From NCBI GenBank assembly GCA_947470895.1, contig CANIVF010000026.1:1-55404 (forward strand): DNA of 55,404 nucleotides, in the 5' to 3' direction. The position numbers and the translations under genes are program-made. This document shows, one piece after another, positions 7,529 to 16,290 of the stretch; position 1 is the first letter of the stretch, and every line of letters starts with the position of its first letter. Under the pieces are notes generated by a model. The model saw nothing but the letters and a program-made list of their open reading frames with translations. It made no database searches and was not told the DNA's origin. The DNA is from Bacteroidota bacterium. GTDB taxonomy: Bacteria; Bacteroidota; Bacteroidia; Cytophagales; Cyclobacteriaceae.

Positions 7529-8413
7529 ATGCAAAAAATAGATGCAGAACCGGTCTATGAAATGTCACCGCTGGTTCCCGTTTATTTCCCTACTTTTAAA
7601 GTCAGCATGCAGCATACGTTACTTTATAAAGACTCCACACTCTCGTACCTAAAGTTAGGGCACGGAGAGAAAGTGTTGCTGCTGTTTCATGGCTTTGGTC
7701 AGCACCATCGTGCGTTTGCCGCCCTTACCGAAACACTCGCTCCGCACTACACGCTCTATGCCTTTGATCTATTCTTTCATGGCAACAGTACGTGGCGTGA
7801 AGATGAGCAGCCTCTTGAGAAAGAAATGTGGAAAGAGATCATGGTGAACTTTTTGAATGAACATCACACCGAACGATTCAGTGTGCTGGGTTTCAGTCTG
7901 GGTGGCAAGTTTGCGCTGACCACGCTGGAACTATTCCCTAAGCAGATCGAACATATTTTCCTCCTTGCTCCGGACGGAATTACAACAAACTTCTGGTATA
8001 GCCTGGCCACTTACCCGTTGCTGTTGCGCAAGTTTTTCAAAAGCATGATCTTAAAACCAGGTCGTCTGCATGCCATCACATCCATCCTTCATGGTCTACA
8101 TGTCGTGGATAATCGTTTGCTTCGCTTTGCCGAATCACAAATGGATACCCAGGAAAAACGGGAACGGGTCTATTACTCGTGGGTCGTATTCCGGCATATG
8201 CACGTTGATTTAAAAAATATAGCAGACCTGATAAAGAGTCATCCCATCAAACTCACCATGATGGTAGGCAAACATGACAAGATCATCACCACCCAAGACA
8301 TGCAGCGCCTGCTTCGCCATCTGCGCGACTATAAATTAGAAATTCTGGATACCGGGCACAACGGGGTGATTGCCCGAAGTATTCCGATATTGATTAAAGG
8401 TATTAGTCAATGA
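7529..8413 (+). CDS. Alpha/beta hydrolase
   Basis: Cytoplasmic alpha/beta-fold hydrolase, 294 residues as given. HGFGQHHRAF forms the oxyanion-hole loop, GFSLGG holds the nucleophile Ser (about 133), GKHDK the acid and GHNGV the catalytic His near the C-terminus. The core domain starts around MQHTLLYKDS, so the ATG at 7607 (268 residues) is an attractive alternative start; the first 26 residues look non-conserved. No signal peptide. Esterase, thioesterase and haloalkane-type substrates cannot be told apart here. Confidence 0.85.
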   Translation: MQKIDAEPVYEMSPLVPVYFPTFKVSMQHTLLYKDSTLSYLKLGHGEKVLLLFHGFGQHHRAFAALTETLAPHYTLYAFDLFFHGNSTWREDEQPLEKEMWKEIMVNFLNEHHTERFSVLGFSLGGKFALTTLELFPKQIEHIFLLAPDGITTNFWYSLATYPLLLRKFFKSMILKPGRLHAITSILHGLHVVDNRLLRFAESQMDTQEKRERVYYSWVVFRHMHVDLKNIADLIKSHPIKLTMMVGKHDKIITTQDMQRLLRHLRDYKLEILDTGHNGVIARSIPILIKGISQ

Positions 8414-8451
8414 AATTTTTATTACTTTTATATCACTAAAACTCAACTATT

Positions 8452-8550
8452 ATGTCAAAAGGAATGGACCGCAAAAAAGATGAGAAGAAGAAGCCTACCA
8501 AAACCTTAAAGGAAAAAAGGGCTGAAAAAAAAGCAAAGAAAGGCAACTAA
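8452..8550 (+). CDS. Small lysine-rich protein, 32 residues
   Basis: The ORF MSKGMDRKKDEKKKPTKTLK... runs 32 codons from ATG 8452 to TAA 8550. About half its residues are Lys or Arg, with acidic Asp/Glu interspersed. It follows the hydrolase gene by 38 bp and is closed by a strong intrinsic terminator 21 bp later, which argues that it is transcribed and translated. Highly basic short proteins of this kind occur in other Bacteroidota as unnamed ORFs. A nucleic-acid or ribosome-binding role is only a guess. Confidence 0.65.
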   Translation: MSKGMDRKKDEKKKPTKTLKEKRAEKKAKKGN

Positions 8551-8571
8551 TTGCTTTCCTCATTAAGAAAC

Positions 8572-8608
8572 AGGCGTCCGATCTCACTATGATAGGACGC
8601 CTTTTTTA
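8572..8608 (+). terminator. Rho-independent terminator
   Basis: AGGCGTCC (8572-8579) pairs perfectly with GGACGCCT (8595-8602) and is followed by a T-rich tract. It ends the transcript of the hydrolase and the 32-residue ORF. Confidence 0.9.
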
Positions 8609-8628
8609 ATTCATTAAACCAACATGAT

Positions 8629-9411
8629 ATGAGATTCATGGTCATCTTCCTTCTGCTGTTTCAGGTTACTCCTGTTCTTTTCGCCCAGGATCTTAATCTA
8701 TACGAAAAGAAAGTTTACACCTCACCTTCCGGGCAGGCACTACCTTACCGCATTCTTTTTCCCGAAAATTATGATCGATCAAAAAAATATCCGCTCATAC
8801 TTTTTCTCCATGGCGGTGGCGAGCGCGGCAACGACAATGAAAAACAATTAACACACGGTGCCAAACTTTTCTTAACCGAAGACAGCCGGAAAAACTTTCA
8901 GGCCATTGTGATCGTGCCCCAATGTGCTATGGAAAGTTATTGGGCCGCTGCTCTCCTCGATCGAACAACAACACCCTTTACGATCACCATCGATTACTCA
9001 AAACCCGAACCGGCAGAGCTTCAATCATCCATTGCGCTGGTGAAAAAGATTACTAAAGAAGAAGCTGTTGATAAAAAACGCATCTACATCACCGGCCTTT
9101 CAATGGGCGGCATGGGCACCTATGAAGCTGTGTATCGGTATCCAAAATTATTCGCTGCCGCCATGCCCATCTGCGGAGCTGGCGATGTTGCAAAATACGA
9201 CAAGCGCGTAACCAAAGTACCCTTCCGGGTTTTTCATGGCGCTGTGGATGCCGTAGTGGATGTAACGAACTCTCAGCAGATGGTGGAAAAACTGAAATCG
9301 CTAAACGCCAGCGTGCTTTACACGGAATACCCCGATGTGAATCATAACAGTTGGGACAATGCCTTTGCCGAATCTGATTTTCTGAGCTGGATGTTCTCTA
9401 AAAAGCGCTGA
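8629..9411 (+). CDS. Secreted esterase/peptidase-like alpha/beta hydrolase
   Basis: Exported hydrolase, 260 residues. The N-terminal signal peptide MRFMVIFLLLFQVTPVLFAQ is clear and supports the ATG at 8629. FLHGGGERGND is the oxyanion loop, GLSMGGMGTYE holds the nucleophile Ser (about 157), FHGAVDAVVD the acid and NHNSWDNAF the His. The pattern fits the prolyl-oligopeptidase-like/phospholipase-carboxylesterase group often annotated as predicted peptidase next to polysaccharide genes. Preceded by a terminator, so probably its own transcript. Confidence 0.87.
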   Translation: MRFMVIFLLLFQVTPVLFAQDLNLYEKKVYTSPSGQALPYRILFPENYDRSKKYPLILFLHGGGERGNDNEKQLTHGAKLFLTEDSRKNFQAIVIVPQCAMESYWAAALLDRTTTPFTITIDYSKPEPAELQSSIALVKKITKEEAVDKKRIYITGLSMGGMGTYEAVYRYPKLFAAAMPICGAGDVAKYDKRVTKVPFRVFHGAVDAVVDVTNSQQMVEKLKSLNASVLYTEYPDVNHNSWDNAFAESDFLSWMFSKKR

Positions 9412-9487
9412 GAAACACTGCAATAAAAACTAAAAGGAAAGGTCATTAAGTATTATTTTTGAGCGCCTGAAAACACGGCCTCATTCC

Positions 9488-12400
9488 ATGATTTTATTCT
9501 TCAGCTCCTCCACCAACGTAATTTTCGCAGTTGGCACGAATCAGCCATTACAAATTACTGACATTCAAAAGCTTATTTGGCTATTTAGCGGTGCCAGGCC
9601 TTTCACTGAGACAACTCTGACCGGCCATTTTGTGGGTCCACGCAAGGAGATGCTTACCCCGTGGAGTACTAATGCTGTGGAAATCACCCAAACGATGGGT
9701 ATCTCGGGTATTGAGCGTATCGAAGAATTCTTTAAGGTAGAGAGCGTATCGGCCACCCACGACCGGATGCTGCAGCATTTATATCCGGGACTGGATCAGG
9801 ATCTGTTTACTATCCACCACACGCCAGAACCCATTCTTGACATTGATGACATCAAAGCGTTTAGTGAAAAAGCAGGTCTTGCCCTGAGCCAGGAAGAAAT
9901 CGATTATTTAAATGACCTAAGTTGGAAACTCGGTCGCAAACTTACGGACAGTGAGGTGTTTGGCTTCTCGCAGGTAAATAGCGAACACTGCCGTCATAAA
10001 ATTTTCAACGGCACATTCATCATCGATGGCCAAGAAAAAGAGTCAACCCTTTTTCAACTCATCAAAAAGACTTCAAAAGAAAATCCGAACTACATCGTAT
10101 CCGCCTACAAGGATAACGTGGCGTTTATCAAAGGTCCAAGAGTAGAACAGTTTGCTCCAACGCGACAAGACATTCCCGATTTTTTCAAAATCGAAGATTT
10201 TGATTCGGTGATTTCGCTCAAGGCGGAAACGCATAATTTTCCAACGACAGTTGAACCCTTCAACGGAGCGGCTACCGGATCAGGTGGAGAAATTCGTGAT
10301 CGACTTGCTGGCGGTAAAGGTTCATTACCGTTGGCCGGAACTGCTGTATATATGACTTCCTATCCCCGGTTAGAAAATGGAAGACCCTGGGAGAAAAAAT
10401 TTGAAGCACGTAAATGGCTGTATCAATCACCCGCTGAGATTCTGATTAAAGCCTCCGATGGGGCGAGTGATTTCGGAAATAAGTTTGGTCAACCCCTGAT
10501 CTGCGGAAGCGTGCTCACCTTCGAGCATGTTGAACAAGCGAAGAAATTTGGTTTCGATAAAGTGATTATGCAAGCCGGTGGTGTTGGCTTTGGAAAAGAG
10601 AAAGATAGCAAAAAAGAACACCTTAAGGCTGGGGATAAAATTGTGTTGATGGGTGGCGACAACTACCGCATCGGTATGGGTGGTGCGGCCGTTTCATCGG
10701 TGATCACTGGTGAATTTGGCAATGCACTTGAACTCAATGCTGTGCAGCGTTCCAATCCGGAAATGCAAAAGCGTGTGATGAATGCGATACGCGCCATGGT
10801 AGAGTCATCCGAAAATCCGATTGTATCCATTCACGATCATGGTGCCGGTGGTCACTTGAATTGCTTTAGTGAATTACTGGAAGAAACCGGAGGTGTGATT
10901 GAGATTGATCAGCTTCCTGTAGGCGATCCAACGCTTTCAGCAAAAGAAATTATCAGCAATGAATCGCAGGAACGCATGGGCATTGCCATTCATGAAAAAG
11001 ATGTAGCCATATTAAAACGGGTTTCAGAACGTGAACGCGCACCGATGTATGTGATTGGAAATGCCACCGGTGATCATCGATTTATTTTTGCCAATAAAGA
11101 CAAGCGCATTGCTCCCGTTGATTTAGAAATGAGTGCATTGTTTGGATCATCTCCGAAAACCATTCTTACCGATAAGACAAAAACCACCTCGTTTGATGAT
11201 GTGCGTTATGATGCCTCTAAACTTCAGGAATACATCGAACACGTATTGCAACTCGAAGCCGTTGCGTGTAAAGATTGGTTAACGAATAAAGTCGATCGTT
11301 CAGTAAGCGGGAAAGTAGCTACCCAGCAAACCTGCGGATCGATTCAACTTCCGTTGAACAACGTGTCGGTGATGACGATTGACTTTCTAAGCCACAAAGG
11401 TATCGCTACATCCATTGGTCATGCACCCGCTGCCGCCATGGTGAATGCCGCAGCAGGAAGCCGTCTGGCTATTGCCGAAGCATTAACAAACTTAGTGTGG
11501 GCACCGCTCACGCATGGATTGAAAGGTGTGTCGCTTAGCGCAAACTGGATGTGGCCTGCAAAGAACGAAGGTGAAAATGCAAGGCTGTATCAAGCGGTAG
11601 AAGCAGTCAGTGAATTTGCCTGCCAGCTTGGCATCAATATACCAACCGGAAAAGATTCGCTTTCCATGACACAGAAATATCCGGGTGGAGAAGTTGTGTA
11701 TTCACCAGGCACGGTGATTATCTCAGCGGTGGGTGAAGTGAGTGATGTTCGTAAAACGGTTTCACCCGATGTAAAACTTATACCGGGTTCAACCATACTC
11801 TACATCGATTTTTCAAAAGACGGATTGAAACTAGGCGGAAGTAGCTTCGCTCAGGTGGTGAATGCATTGGGTAAAGAAACACCCACCATCACCGATGCTG
11901 ATTATTTTAAAGCGTGCTTTGCGGCTGTGCAGGAATTGATCAGGACAGATTTGATTCTGGCAGGACATGATATCTCTTCCGGAGGATTGATCACTACATT
12001 ATTGGAAATGTGTTTCCCTACACCGGAAGTGGGGATGAACATCACCTTGCAAAACAGTGAAGATGTGATCAAAATGCTATTCAGTGAAAACCCGGGTATA
12101 GTGATTCAAATTGAAAACATTAAGTCTGTTGACAGTATTCTGAAAAAGCATGGAATAAAGTTTGAAATCATTGGAGAGATTTCCAATCATAGAGTGGTTA
12201 GTGTTGCCGGTTACCAGTCACCGGTAACTTTTGAAGTGGATAAACTCAGAAAAAAGTGGTTTCACACCTCCTACCTGCTTGACCGAATTCAACGACCAAA
12301 GGGTCATGCAGAAAAGCGCAGGGATAATTTTTCGAAGCAGCCTCTAGCATATAAATTTCAACCTCGCTTTGATGGTAAATTTTCAACGTATGGGATCGAT

Positions 12401-13183
12401 CCATTACGGAGAACACCGAGTGGTTTGAAGGCCGCCATCATCCGCGAGAAAGGGGTGAATGGTGATCGTGAGATGGCTTACTCGCTATACCTCGCTGGTT
12501 TCGATGTAAAAGATGTACACATGACCGATCTGGTTTCGGGCCGTGAAGATCTTTCGGGTGTAAACATGATTGTGTTTGTTGGAGGATTCTCGAACTCCGA
12601 TGTACTGGGTTCTGCCAAAGGTTGGGCGGGTGCATTCTTATACAATCCAAAAGCAAAAGCAGTACTGGATGATTTTTATAATCGCCCCGATACGTTAAGT
12701 CTGGGTGTTTGCAATGGTTGTCAGTTGATGATGGAACTCGGACTCGTGTATCGCGAGATGCCCATGGATCAGCATCCGAAAATGCATCACAATGGCTCCG
12801 GGAAATTTGAATCTACGTTCATCAATGTAACCGTACCCAAAAATAATTCGGTGATGTTGCAGCGTTATGAAGGCGCTCAGCTAGGTGTTTGGTTAGCGCA
12901 TGGAGAAGGGATGTTCAAACTCCCCGCTGATCTATCTTATCAAGTTGCGGCTTCTTACAAGTATCCGGAATATCCTGGCAATCCTAATGATTCTGATTAT
13001 GCGGTGGCTGCATTGTGTTCTCATGATGGAAGACATCTGGCGATCATGCCACACATTGAACGATCACTCTTCGCGTGGAATTGGCCTTATTATCCGGCAG
13101 GAAAACAACAGCACGAAATCTCTCCGTGGATGGAAGCGTTTGTGAATGCGCGCGAATGGGTTAAAAGAAAGGTGGAAGCGTAG
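9488..13183 (+). CDS. purL: Phosphoribosylformylglycinamidine synthase
   Basis: Fourth step of de novo purine synthesis: FGAR plus glutamine and ATP give FGAM. At 1231 residues it is the single-chain form seen in gammaproteobacteria, eukaryotes and Bacteroidota, not the PurS/L/Q set. Order: PurS-like N-terminal domain, linker, two AIR-synthetase-like halves (substrate signature NSEHCRHKIF about 170; VSLKAETHNFPT-type segment about 245), then a class I glutamine amidotransferase domain. Its nucleophile Cys is in GVCNGCQ (about 1075) and the His in MPHIERS. The start MILFFSSSTN... matches the usual family N-terminus. A TATTTTTG box at 9454-9461 fits the Bacteroidota -7 element, but no good -33 TTG is seen. 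Confidence 0.98.
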   Translation: MILFFSSSTNVIFAVGTNQPLQITDIQKLIWLFSGARPFTETTLTGHFVGPRKEMLTPWSTNAVEITQTMGISGIERIEEFFKVESVSATHDRMLQHLYPGLDQDLFTIHHTPEPILDIDDIKAFSEKAGLALSQEEIDYLNDLSWKLGRKLTDSEVFGFSQVNSEHCRHKIFNGTFIIDGQEKESTLFQLIKKTSKENPNYIVSAYKDNVAFIKGPRVEQFAPTRQDIPDFFKIEDFDSVISLKAETHNFPTTVEPFNGAATGSGGEIRDRLAGGKGSLPLAGTAVYMTSYPRLENGRPWEKKFEARKWLYQSPAEILIKASDGASDFGNKFGQPLICGSVLTFEHVEQAKKFGFDKVIMQAGGVGFGKEKDSKKEHLKAGDKIVLMGGDNYRIGMGGAAVSSVITGEFGNALELNAVQRSNPEMQKRVMNAIRAMVESSENPIVSIHDHGAGGHLNCFSELLEETGGVIEIDQLPVGDPTLSAKEIISNESQERMGIAIHEKDVAILKRVSERERAPMYVIGNATGDHRFIFANKDKRIAPVDLEMSALFGSSPKTILTDKTKTTSFDDVRYDASKLQEYIEHVLQLEAVACKDWLTNKVDRSVSGKVATQQTCGSIQLPLNNVSVMTIDFLSHKGIATSIGHAPAAAMVNAAAGSRLAIAEALTNLVWAPLTHGLKGVSLSANWMWPAKNEGENARLYQAVEAVSEFACQLGINIPTGKDSLSMTQKYPGGEVVYSPGTVIISAVGEVSDVRKTVSPDVKLIPGSTILYIDFSKDGLKLGGSSFAQVVNALGKETPTITDADYFKACFAAVQELIRTDLILAGHDISSGGLITTLLEMCFPTPEVGMNITLQNSEDVIKMLFSENPGIVIQIENIKSVDSILKKHGIKFEIIGEISNHRVVSVAGYQSPVTFEVDKLRKKWFHTSYLLDRIQRPKGHAEKRRDNFSKQPLAYKFQPRFDGKFSTYGIDPLRRTPSGLKAAIIREKGVNGDREMAYSLYLAGFDVKDVHMTDLVSGREDLSGVNMIVFVGGFSNSDVLGSAKGWAGAFLYNPKAKAVLDDFYNRPDTLSLGVCNGCQLMMELGLVYREMPMDQHPKMHHNGSGKFESTFINVTVPKNNSVMLQRYEGAQLGVWLAHGEGMFKLPADLSYQVAASYKYPEYPGNPNDSDYAVAALCSHDGRHLAIMPHIERSLFAWNWPYYPAGKQQHEISPWMEAFVNAREWVKRKVEA

Positions 13184-13193
13184 TTCTTGTAAC

Positions 13194-13251
13194 TTATGGA
13201 ATGACATTCCATAAATTAAGAGAAATTTGTGGAGTGCCATTCCACAAATTT
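13194..13251. repeat. Two related palindromes (REP-like)
   Basis: TTATGGAATG-A-CATTCCATAA (13194-13214) is a perfect 10-bp dyad around one base. AAATTTGTGGAGTG (13223-13236), C, CATTCCACAAATTT (13238-13251) is a 14-bp dyad with a single G:T mismatch. Both share the core TGGARTGNCATTCCA. They lie between the convergent purL and gnd genes. They may act as a bidirectional terminator, as REP-type palindromes, or as a regulator site. The lack of a T-run favours the REP interpretation. Confidence 0.6.
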
Positions 13252-13285
13252 GAAAACAGGAAGAGCCCTCAGGCTGGTCATTCGT

Positions 13286-14185
13286 TCAGTCCTTCTTCTC
13301 CACCGCATGCCCGCCAAACTCATTGCGCAGAGCCGCTACAATTTTTCCTGAAAACGTATCTTCCTGCTGGGAACGATACCGCATCAGCAATGACATGGTA
13401 ATAACCGGAGTGGGCACGCCCATTTCGAGTGCGGTCTCCACGGTCCACTTGCCTTCCCCGGAGGAATGCATCACCCCTTTTATTGACTCGAGGTTTTTAT
13501 CTTTTTCGAGTGCACGTTGTGTAAGTTCCATCAGCCAGCTTCGCACCACTGAGCCATGATTCCACACTTTGGATACAGCTGCGAGATCCACATCCGCATC
13601 ATGACGATGCAATACTTCCATGCCTTCTGCAATGGCTTGCATCATTCCATATTCAATTCCGTTGTGTACCATCTTGGTGAAATGCCCGCTGCCGGTCTTG
13701 CCGCAATACAGATATCCGTCAGGAACAGAAATGGATTTGAATATCGATTCACAGTAATCGAAGATTTCTTTTTTTCCACCGATCATCGTACATACACCGT
13801 GCTTGGCTCCGTTTACACCACCACTAGTACCACAATCCAGATAATGTATGCCCAACTTTTCAAGATCGCGGGCACGGGTCACCGCATCTTTATAATGAGA
13901 GTTTCCTCCATCAATAATAATATCATCAGGAGCTAAGTGGTATTTCAAATTGCTCAGGACCACATCCACCAAATTACCCGCAGGCACCATCATCCACACG
14001 ACACGTCTTCCTTCCATCGCCAGGGCCATTTCGCCAATAGTGGGCATGGTGGTGATTCCTTCTTTTGCAATATTTTCCATGGCCACCTTATTCACATCAA
14101 AAGCAAATACATCATGGCCTTTTCCTTTGAAATTCAGTGCCAGATTATAACCCATTTTACCAAGTCCTACCAGACCAATTTGCAT
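13286..14185 (-). CDS. gnd: 6-phosphogluconate dehydrogenase, short form
   Basis: Oxidative decarboxylation of 6-phosphogluconate to ribulose 5-phosphate in the cytosol. 299 residues, well below the roughly 470 of classical Gnd, and therefore the YqeC/GndA-type short form that usually prefers NAD+. The N-terminal Rossmann motif is GLVGLGKMGYNLA; the substrate block is DCGTSGGVNGAKHG (about 117) and the catalytic Lys lies in HFTKMVHNGIEYG (about 172). ATG at 14185. The gluconate kinase gene lies 142 bp upstream on the same strand, giving gluconate to 6-phosphogluconate to ribulose 5-phosphate as one route. Confidence 0.93.
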   Translation of the reverse strand: MQIGLVGLGKMGYNLALNFKGKGHDVFAFDVNKVAMENIAKEGITTMPTIGEMALAMEGRRVVWMMVPAGNLVDVVLSNLKYHLAPDDIIIDGGNSHYKDAVTRARDLEKLGIHYLDCGTSGGVNGAKHGVCTMIGGKKEIFDYCESIFKSISVPDGYLYCGKTGSGHFTKMVHNGIEYGMMQAIAEGMEVLHRHDADVDLAAVSKVWNHGSVVRSWLMELTQRALEKDKNLESIKGVMHSSGEGKWTVETALEMGVPTPVITMSLLMRYRSQQEDTFSGKIVAALRNEFGGHAVEKKD

Positions 14186-14327
14186 GTTGTTACGGTTTAG
14201 GTTCGATTTAAGTCAACGTATAGGCCACCAAAGTAATTGATTCTGAACATATACTAAAATAAGGGCAGGGATTTTCTACTATGCATGGCTGAATTACAAT
14301 GATGTGATAATATGATTCATCACGGGG

Positions 14328-15782
14328 TTATTCAAACAATGGCTCCAATTGTTGATATAACCGCTCAAAAATCTCAAACTGTTTATGATAAAGCCTGCTC
14401 AACGTGACATCGGGTTGATGGAATTTTCGCTCTCCGGTTTGTTGTTGAAATGGAATGCCCAGAGCCTCAAAACCTACCATAGCAGCGCCAATGGCAGAGG
14501 CATCATTCACCTCTGATTGAATCACTGTTCTTCCCAACACATGGCTTAGGAGCTGAACCCAATCCGGTGAGTAGGTAAAACCTCCACTCACAAAGATTTT
14601 ATCGGAAGGTCCATGAATTGACTCTACACTTTTTACGATACTGAATATTTCAAAACATATACCTTCCAGTAACGCCTTCTTAAAATGATTGGGCGTATGA
14701 CGCACGGATACTCCAAAAAAAACACCTCGTGCCTGTGGATTATAAATCGGAGCGCGTTCACCTTGTAAATACGGAAGCGCGATTAAACCATCGCTTCCTG
14801 CTGCAATGGTGTTGGTGTCTTTTACAAATTCACTCAGATTTTGCGATGTAGTATTAAACTCCCGGTTAAACCAATCGATGATCACCGTGCCATTATTCGA
14901 AGCACCGCCACTGATCCGTGTTTTTTCATCCAGCGGATAATTAAAAAGGCGTAGCTCTGGATCCTGTAAATTTCTTTTTGATACTCGCCTTACGGCAGCG
15001 CTGGTACCGATGGTGATCGTGAGATCACCGGGATGCATCGCACCACATCCCAACTGAGCAAGACACCCATCACTGGCGCCCAAGATGGCAGGCACGTCCG
15101 GCAACGATAATTGTATTTGAATTTCAGGCTTTATGCTACAAGCAAACGTGGCATTAACCGGTGTAGAAAGTTGTTCTTCCCTTATACCTGTCAGTAAAAA
15201 TATTTCGTCATGCCAATGTAAGCTATGAATATCAAAAAGTCCTGATGCGGATGCGATCGAATAGTCCACCACATACTGACCGCATAAATGATAAACCACA
15301 AACTCTTTGATCGAAATAAACTTATGAGCCGTGTTTATTAGTGCTGGATCATTTTCCTTCCACCAAATCAATTTACATAAGGGTGACATGGGGTGAACCG
15401 GTGCGCCCGTTTCCTGATGAAGTCTTTTCCCCAACGAAGTGTTTCGCAATGCTTTCGCCTGACGTGTGCTTCTGGTGTCAGCCCAGATGATCAATGGCGT
15501 GAGTGGCTTCGCCTGTGCATCCACGGCCATGATGCTATGCATGGCACTGCTGAAACTGATGCCTCTCAATCGATATTCTGTGGAAATTTGTGGGATCACC
15601 CTGGAGATAACCTCCAAAACAGCTTGATAGATCTGCTGAGGGTTCTGCTCCACAAAATCAATTTGAGGATAAAATGTAGGATAAAAATGCTGTTGACTTG
15701 CGATTACTTTTCCATCCGAACCAACGGCAAGTGCCTTTGTGCTTGTTGTTCCGATGTCAATAGCTAGGATATAGAAAATCAA
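14328..15782 (-). CDS. gntK: FGGY family gluconate kinase
   Basis: ATP-dependent sugar kinase, 484 residues, two FGGY actin-like domains. LAIDIGTTSTKA at the N-terminus is the phosphate-1 loop, IGTSAAVRR (about 255) the second, and FVSGGFTYSPDWVQLL the adenosine motif. Xylulokinase cannot be excluded, but the neighbouring 6-phosphogluconate dehydrogenase makes gluconate the likely substrate. The start is a TTG at 15782; the frame has no nearby ATG, and the phosphate-binding loop begins at residue 7, so the start cannot move inward. A perfect 8-bp dyad sits only 4 bp upstream of the start. Confidence 0.88.
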   Translation of the reverse strand: MIFYILAIDIGTTSTKALAVGSDGKVIASQQHFYPTFYPQIDFVEQNPQQIYQAVLEVISRVIPQISTEYRLRGISFSSAMHSIMAVDAQAKPLTPLIIWADTRSTRQAKALRNTSLGKRLHQETGAPVHPMSPLCKLIWWKENDPALINTAHKFISIKEFVVYHLCGQYVVDYSIASASGLFDIHSLHWHDEIFLLTGIREEQLSTPVNATFACSIKPEIQIQLSLPDVPAILGASDGCLAQLGCGAMHPGDLTITIGTSAAVRRVSKRNLQDPELRLFNYPLDEKTRISGGASNNGTVIIDWFNREFNTTSQNLSEFVKDTNTIAAGSDGLIALPYLQGERAPIYNPQARGVFFGVSVRHTPNHFKKALLEGICFEIFSIVKSVESIHGPSDKIFVSGGFTYSPDWVQLLSHVLGRTVIQSEVNDASAIGAAMVGFEALGIPFQQQTGERKFHQPDVTLSRLYHKQFEIFERLYQQLEPLFE

Positions 15783-15786
15783 CAGA

Positions 15787-15804
15787 TTCTGATTTGAATC
15801 AGAA
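15787..15804. promoter_or_regulatory. gntK: Dyad TTCTGATT-TG-AATCAGAA over gntK start region
   Basis: Perfect 8-bp arms with a 2-bp spacer, covering positions about -5 to -22 relative to the gluconate kinase TTG start. The placement would block promoter clearance or ribosome access, fitting an operator for a sugar-responsive repressor. No regulator gene is adjacent. Confidence 0.45.
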
Positions 15805-15839
15805 AAATAGACAAATCAGGTCACTAATAAAACGGAGGC

Positions 15840-16199
15840 TTAGCGCTTGAGGAACTTAAACGTGCTTGATGAGTTCACATGCTCGCCCTTTACAGAGATC
15901 AGATAATAGCCGGTGGCAAGATCTTTCACCCGCAATTTAATTTCATGTTCATCAATCACCTCGGTTTCCAACTCCATGATATTTCCGATCACGTTATGTA
16001 TCGTAAGTCTTACTTTATTGGCAATGGGAGCGGTGAACTTTACATTAAGAAACTCCGTAGCGGGGTTGGGGAAAATTTCTATGGACTTAATGGGGTCGGG
16101 AGAGCGTTGAAAAAAAGCATCCTCCTTAACCTGACCCATCGATACGATGGTCGTCATCACCACACATGCAAAGGCTAAAAAGAGTTTTCTGGACATCAT
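15840..16199 (-). CDS. Short protein made almost only of a T9SS sorting domain
   Basis: 119 residues from ATG 16199 (a second ATG follows). The open frame extends further upstream but without signal-peptide character. Signal peptide KLFLAFACVVMTTIVSMGQ, a linker of about 20 residues, then a type A Por-secretion C-terminal domain: IEIFPNPATEFLNV, a GNIMELETEV-like strand, DLATGYYLISV and the basic end FKFLKR. The tail normally targets a large passenger through the type IX system. Here there is no passenger. It could be a truncated remnant, a decoy or a small surface protein. Located between the hydrate-repair and gluconate kinase genes, same strand. Confidence 0.85.
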   Translation of the reverse strand: MMSRKLFLAFACVVMTTIVSMGQVKEDAFFQRSPDPIKSIEIFPNPATEFLNVKFTAPIANKVRLTIHNVIGNIMELETEVIDEHEIKLRVKDLATGYYLISVKGEHVNSSSTFKFLKR

Positions 16200-16290
16200 A
16201 CAGTTCCTTTTACGTTCATTAGTACCAATTAGATGCAATTGGTAAGCCAAAAGTTTAACGGTAATGAAAATAAAGTGAGAACGTGGTCGT

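Noticed and set aside
11590-11796. Minus-strand frames inside purL (also near 9565, 10427 and 12438)
   Set aside because: Fully contained in a well-conserved single-chain enzyme; no separate gene signal.
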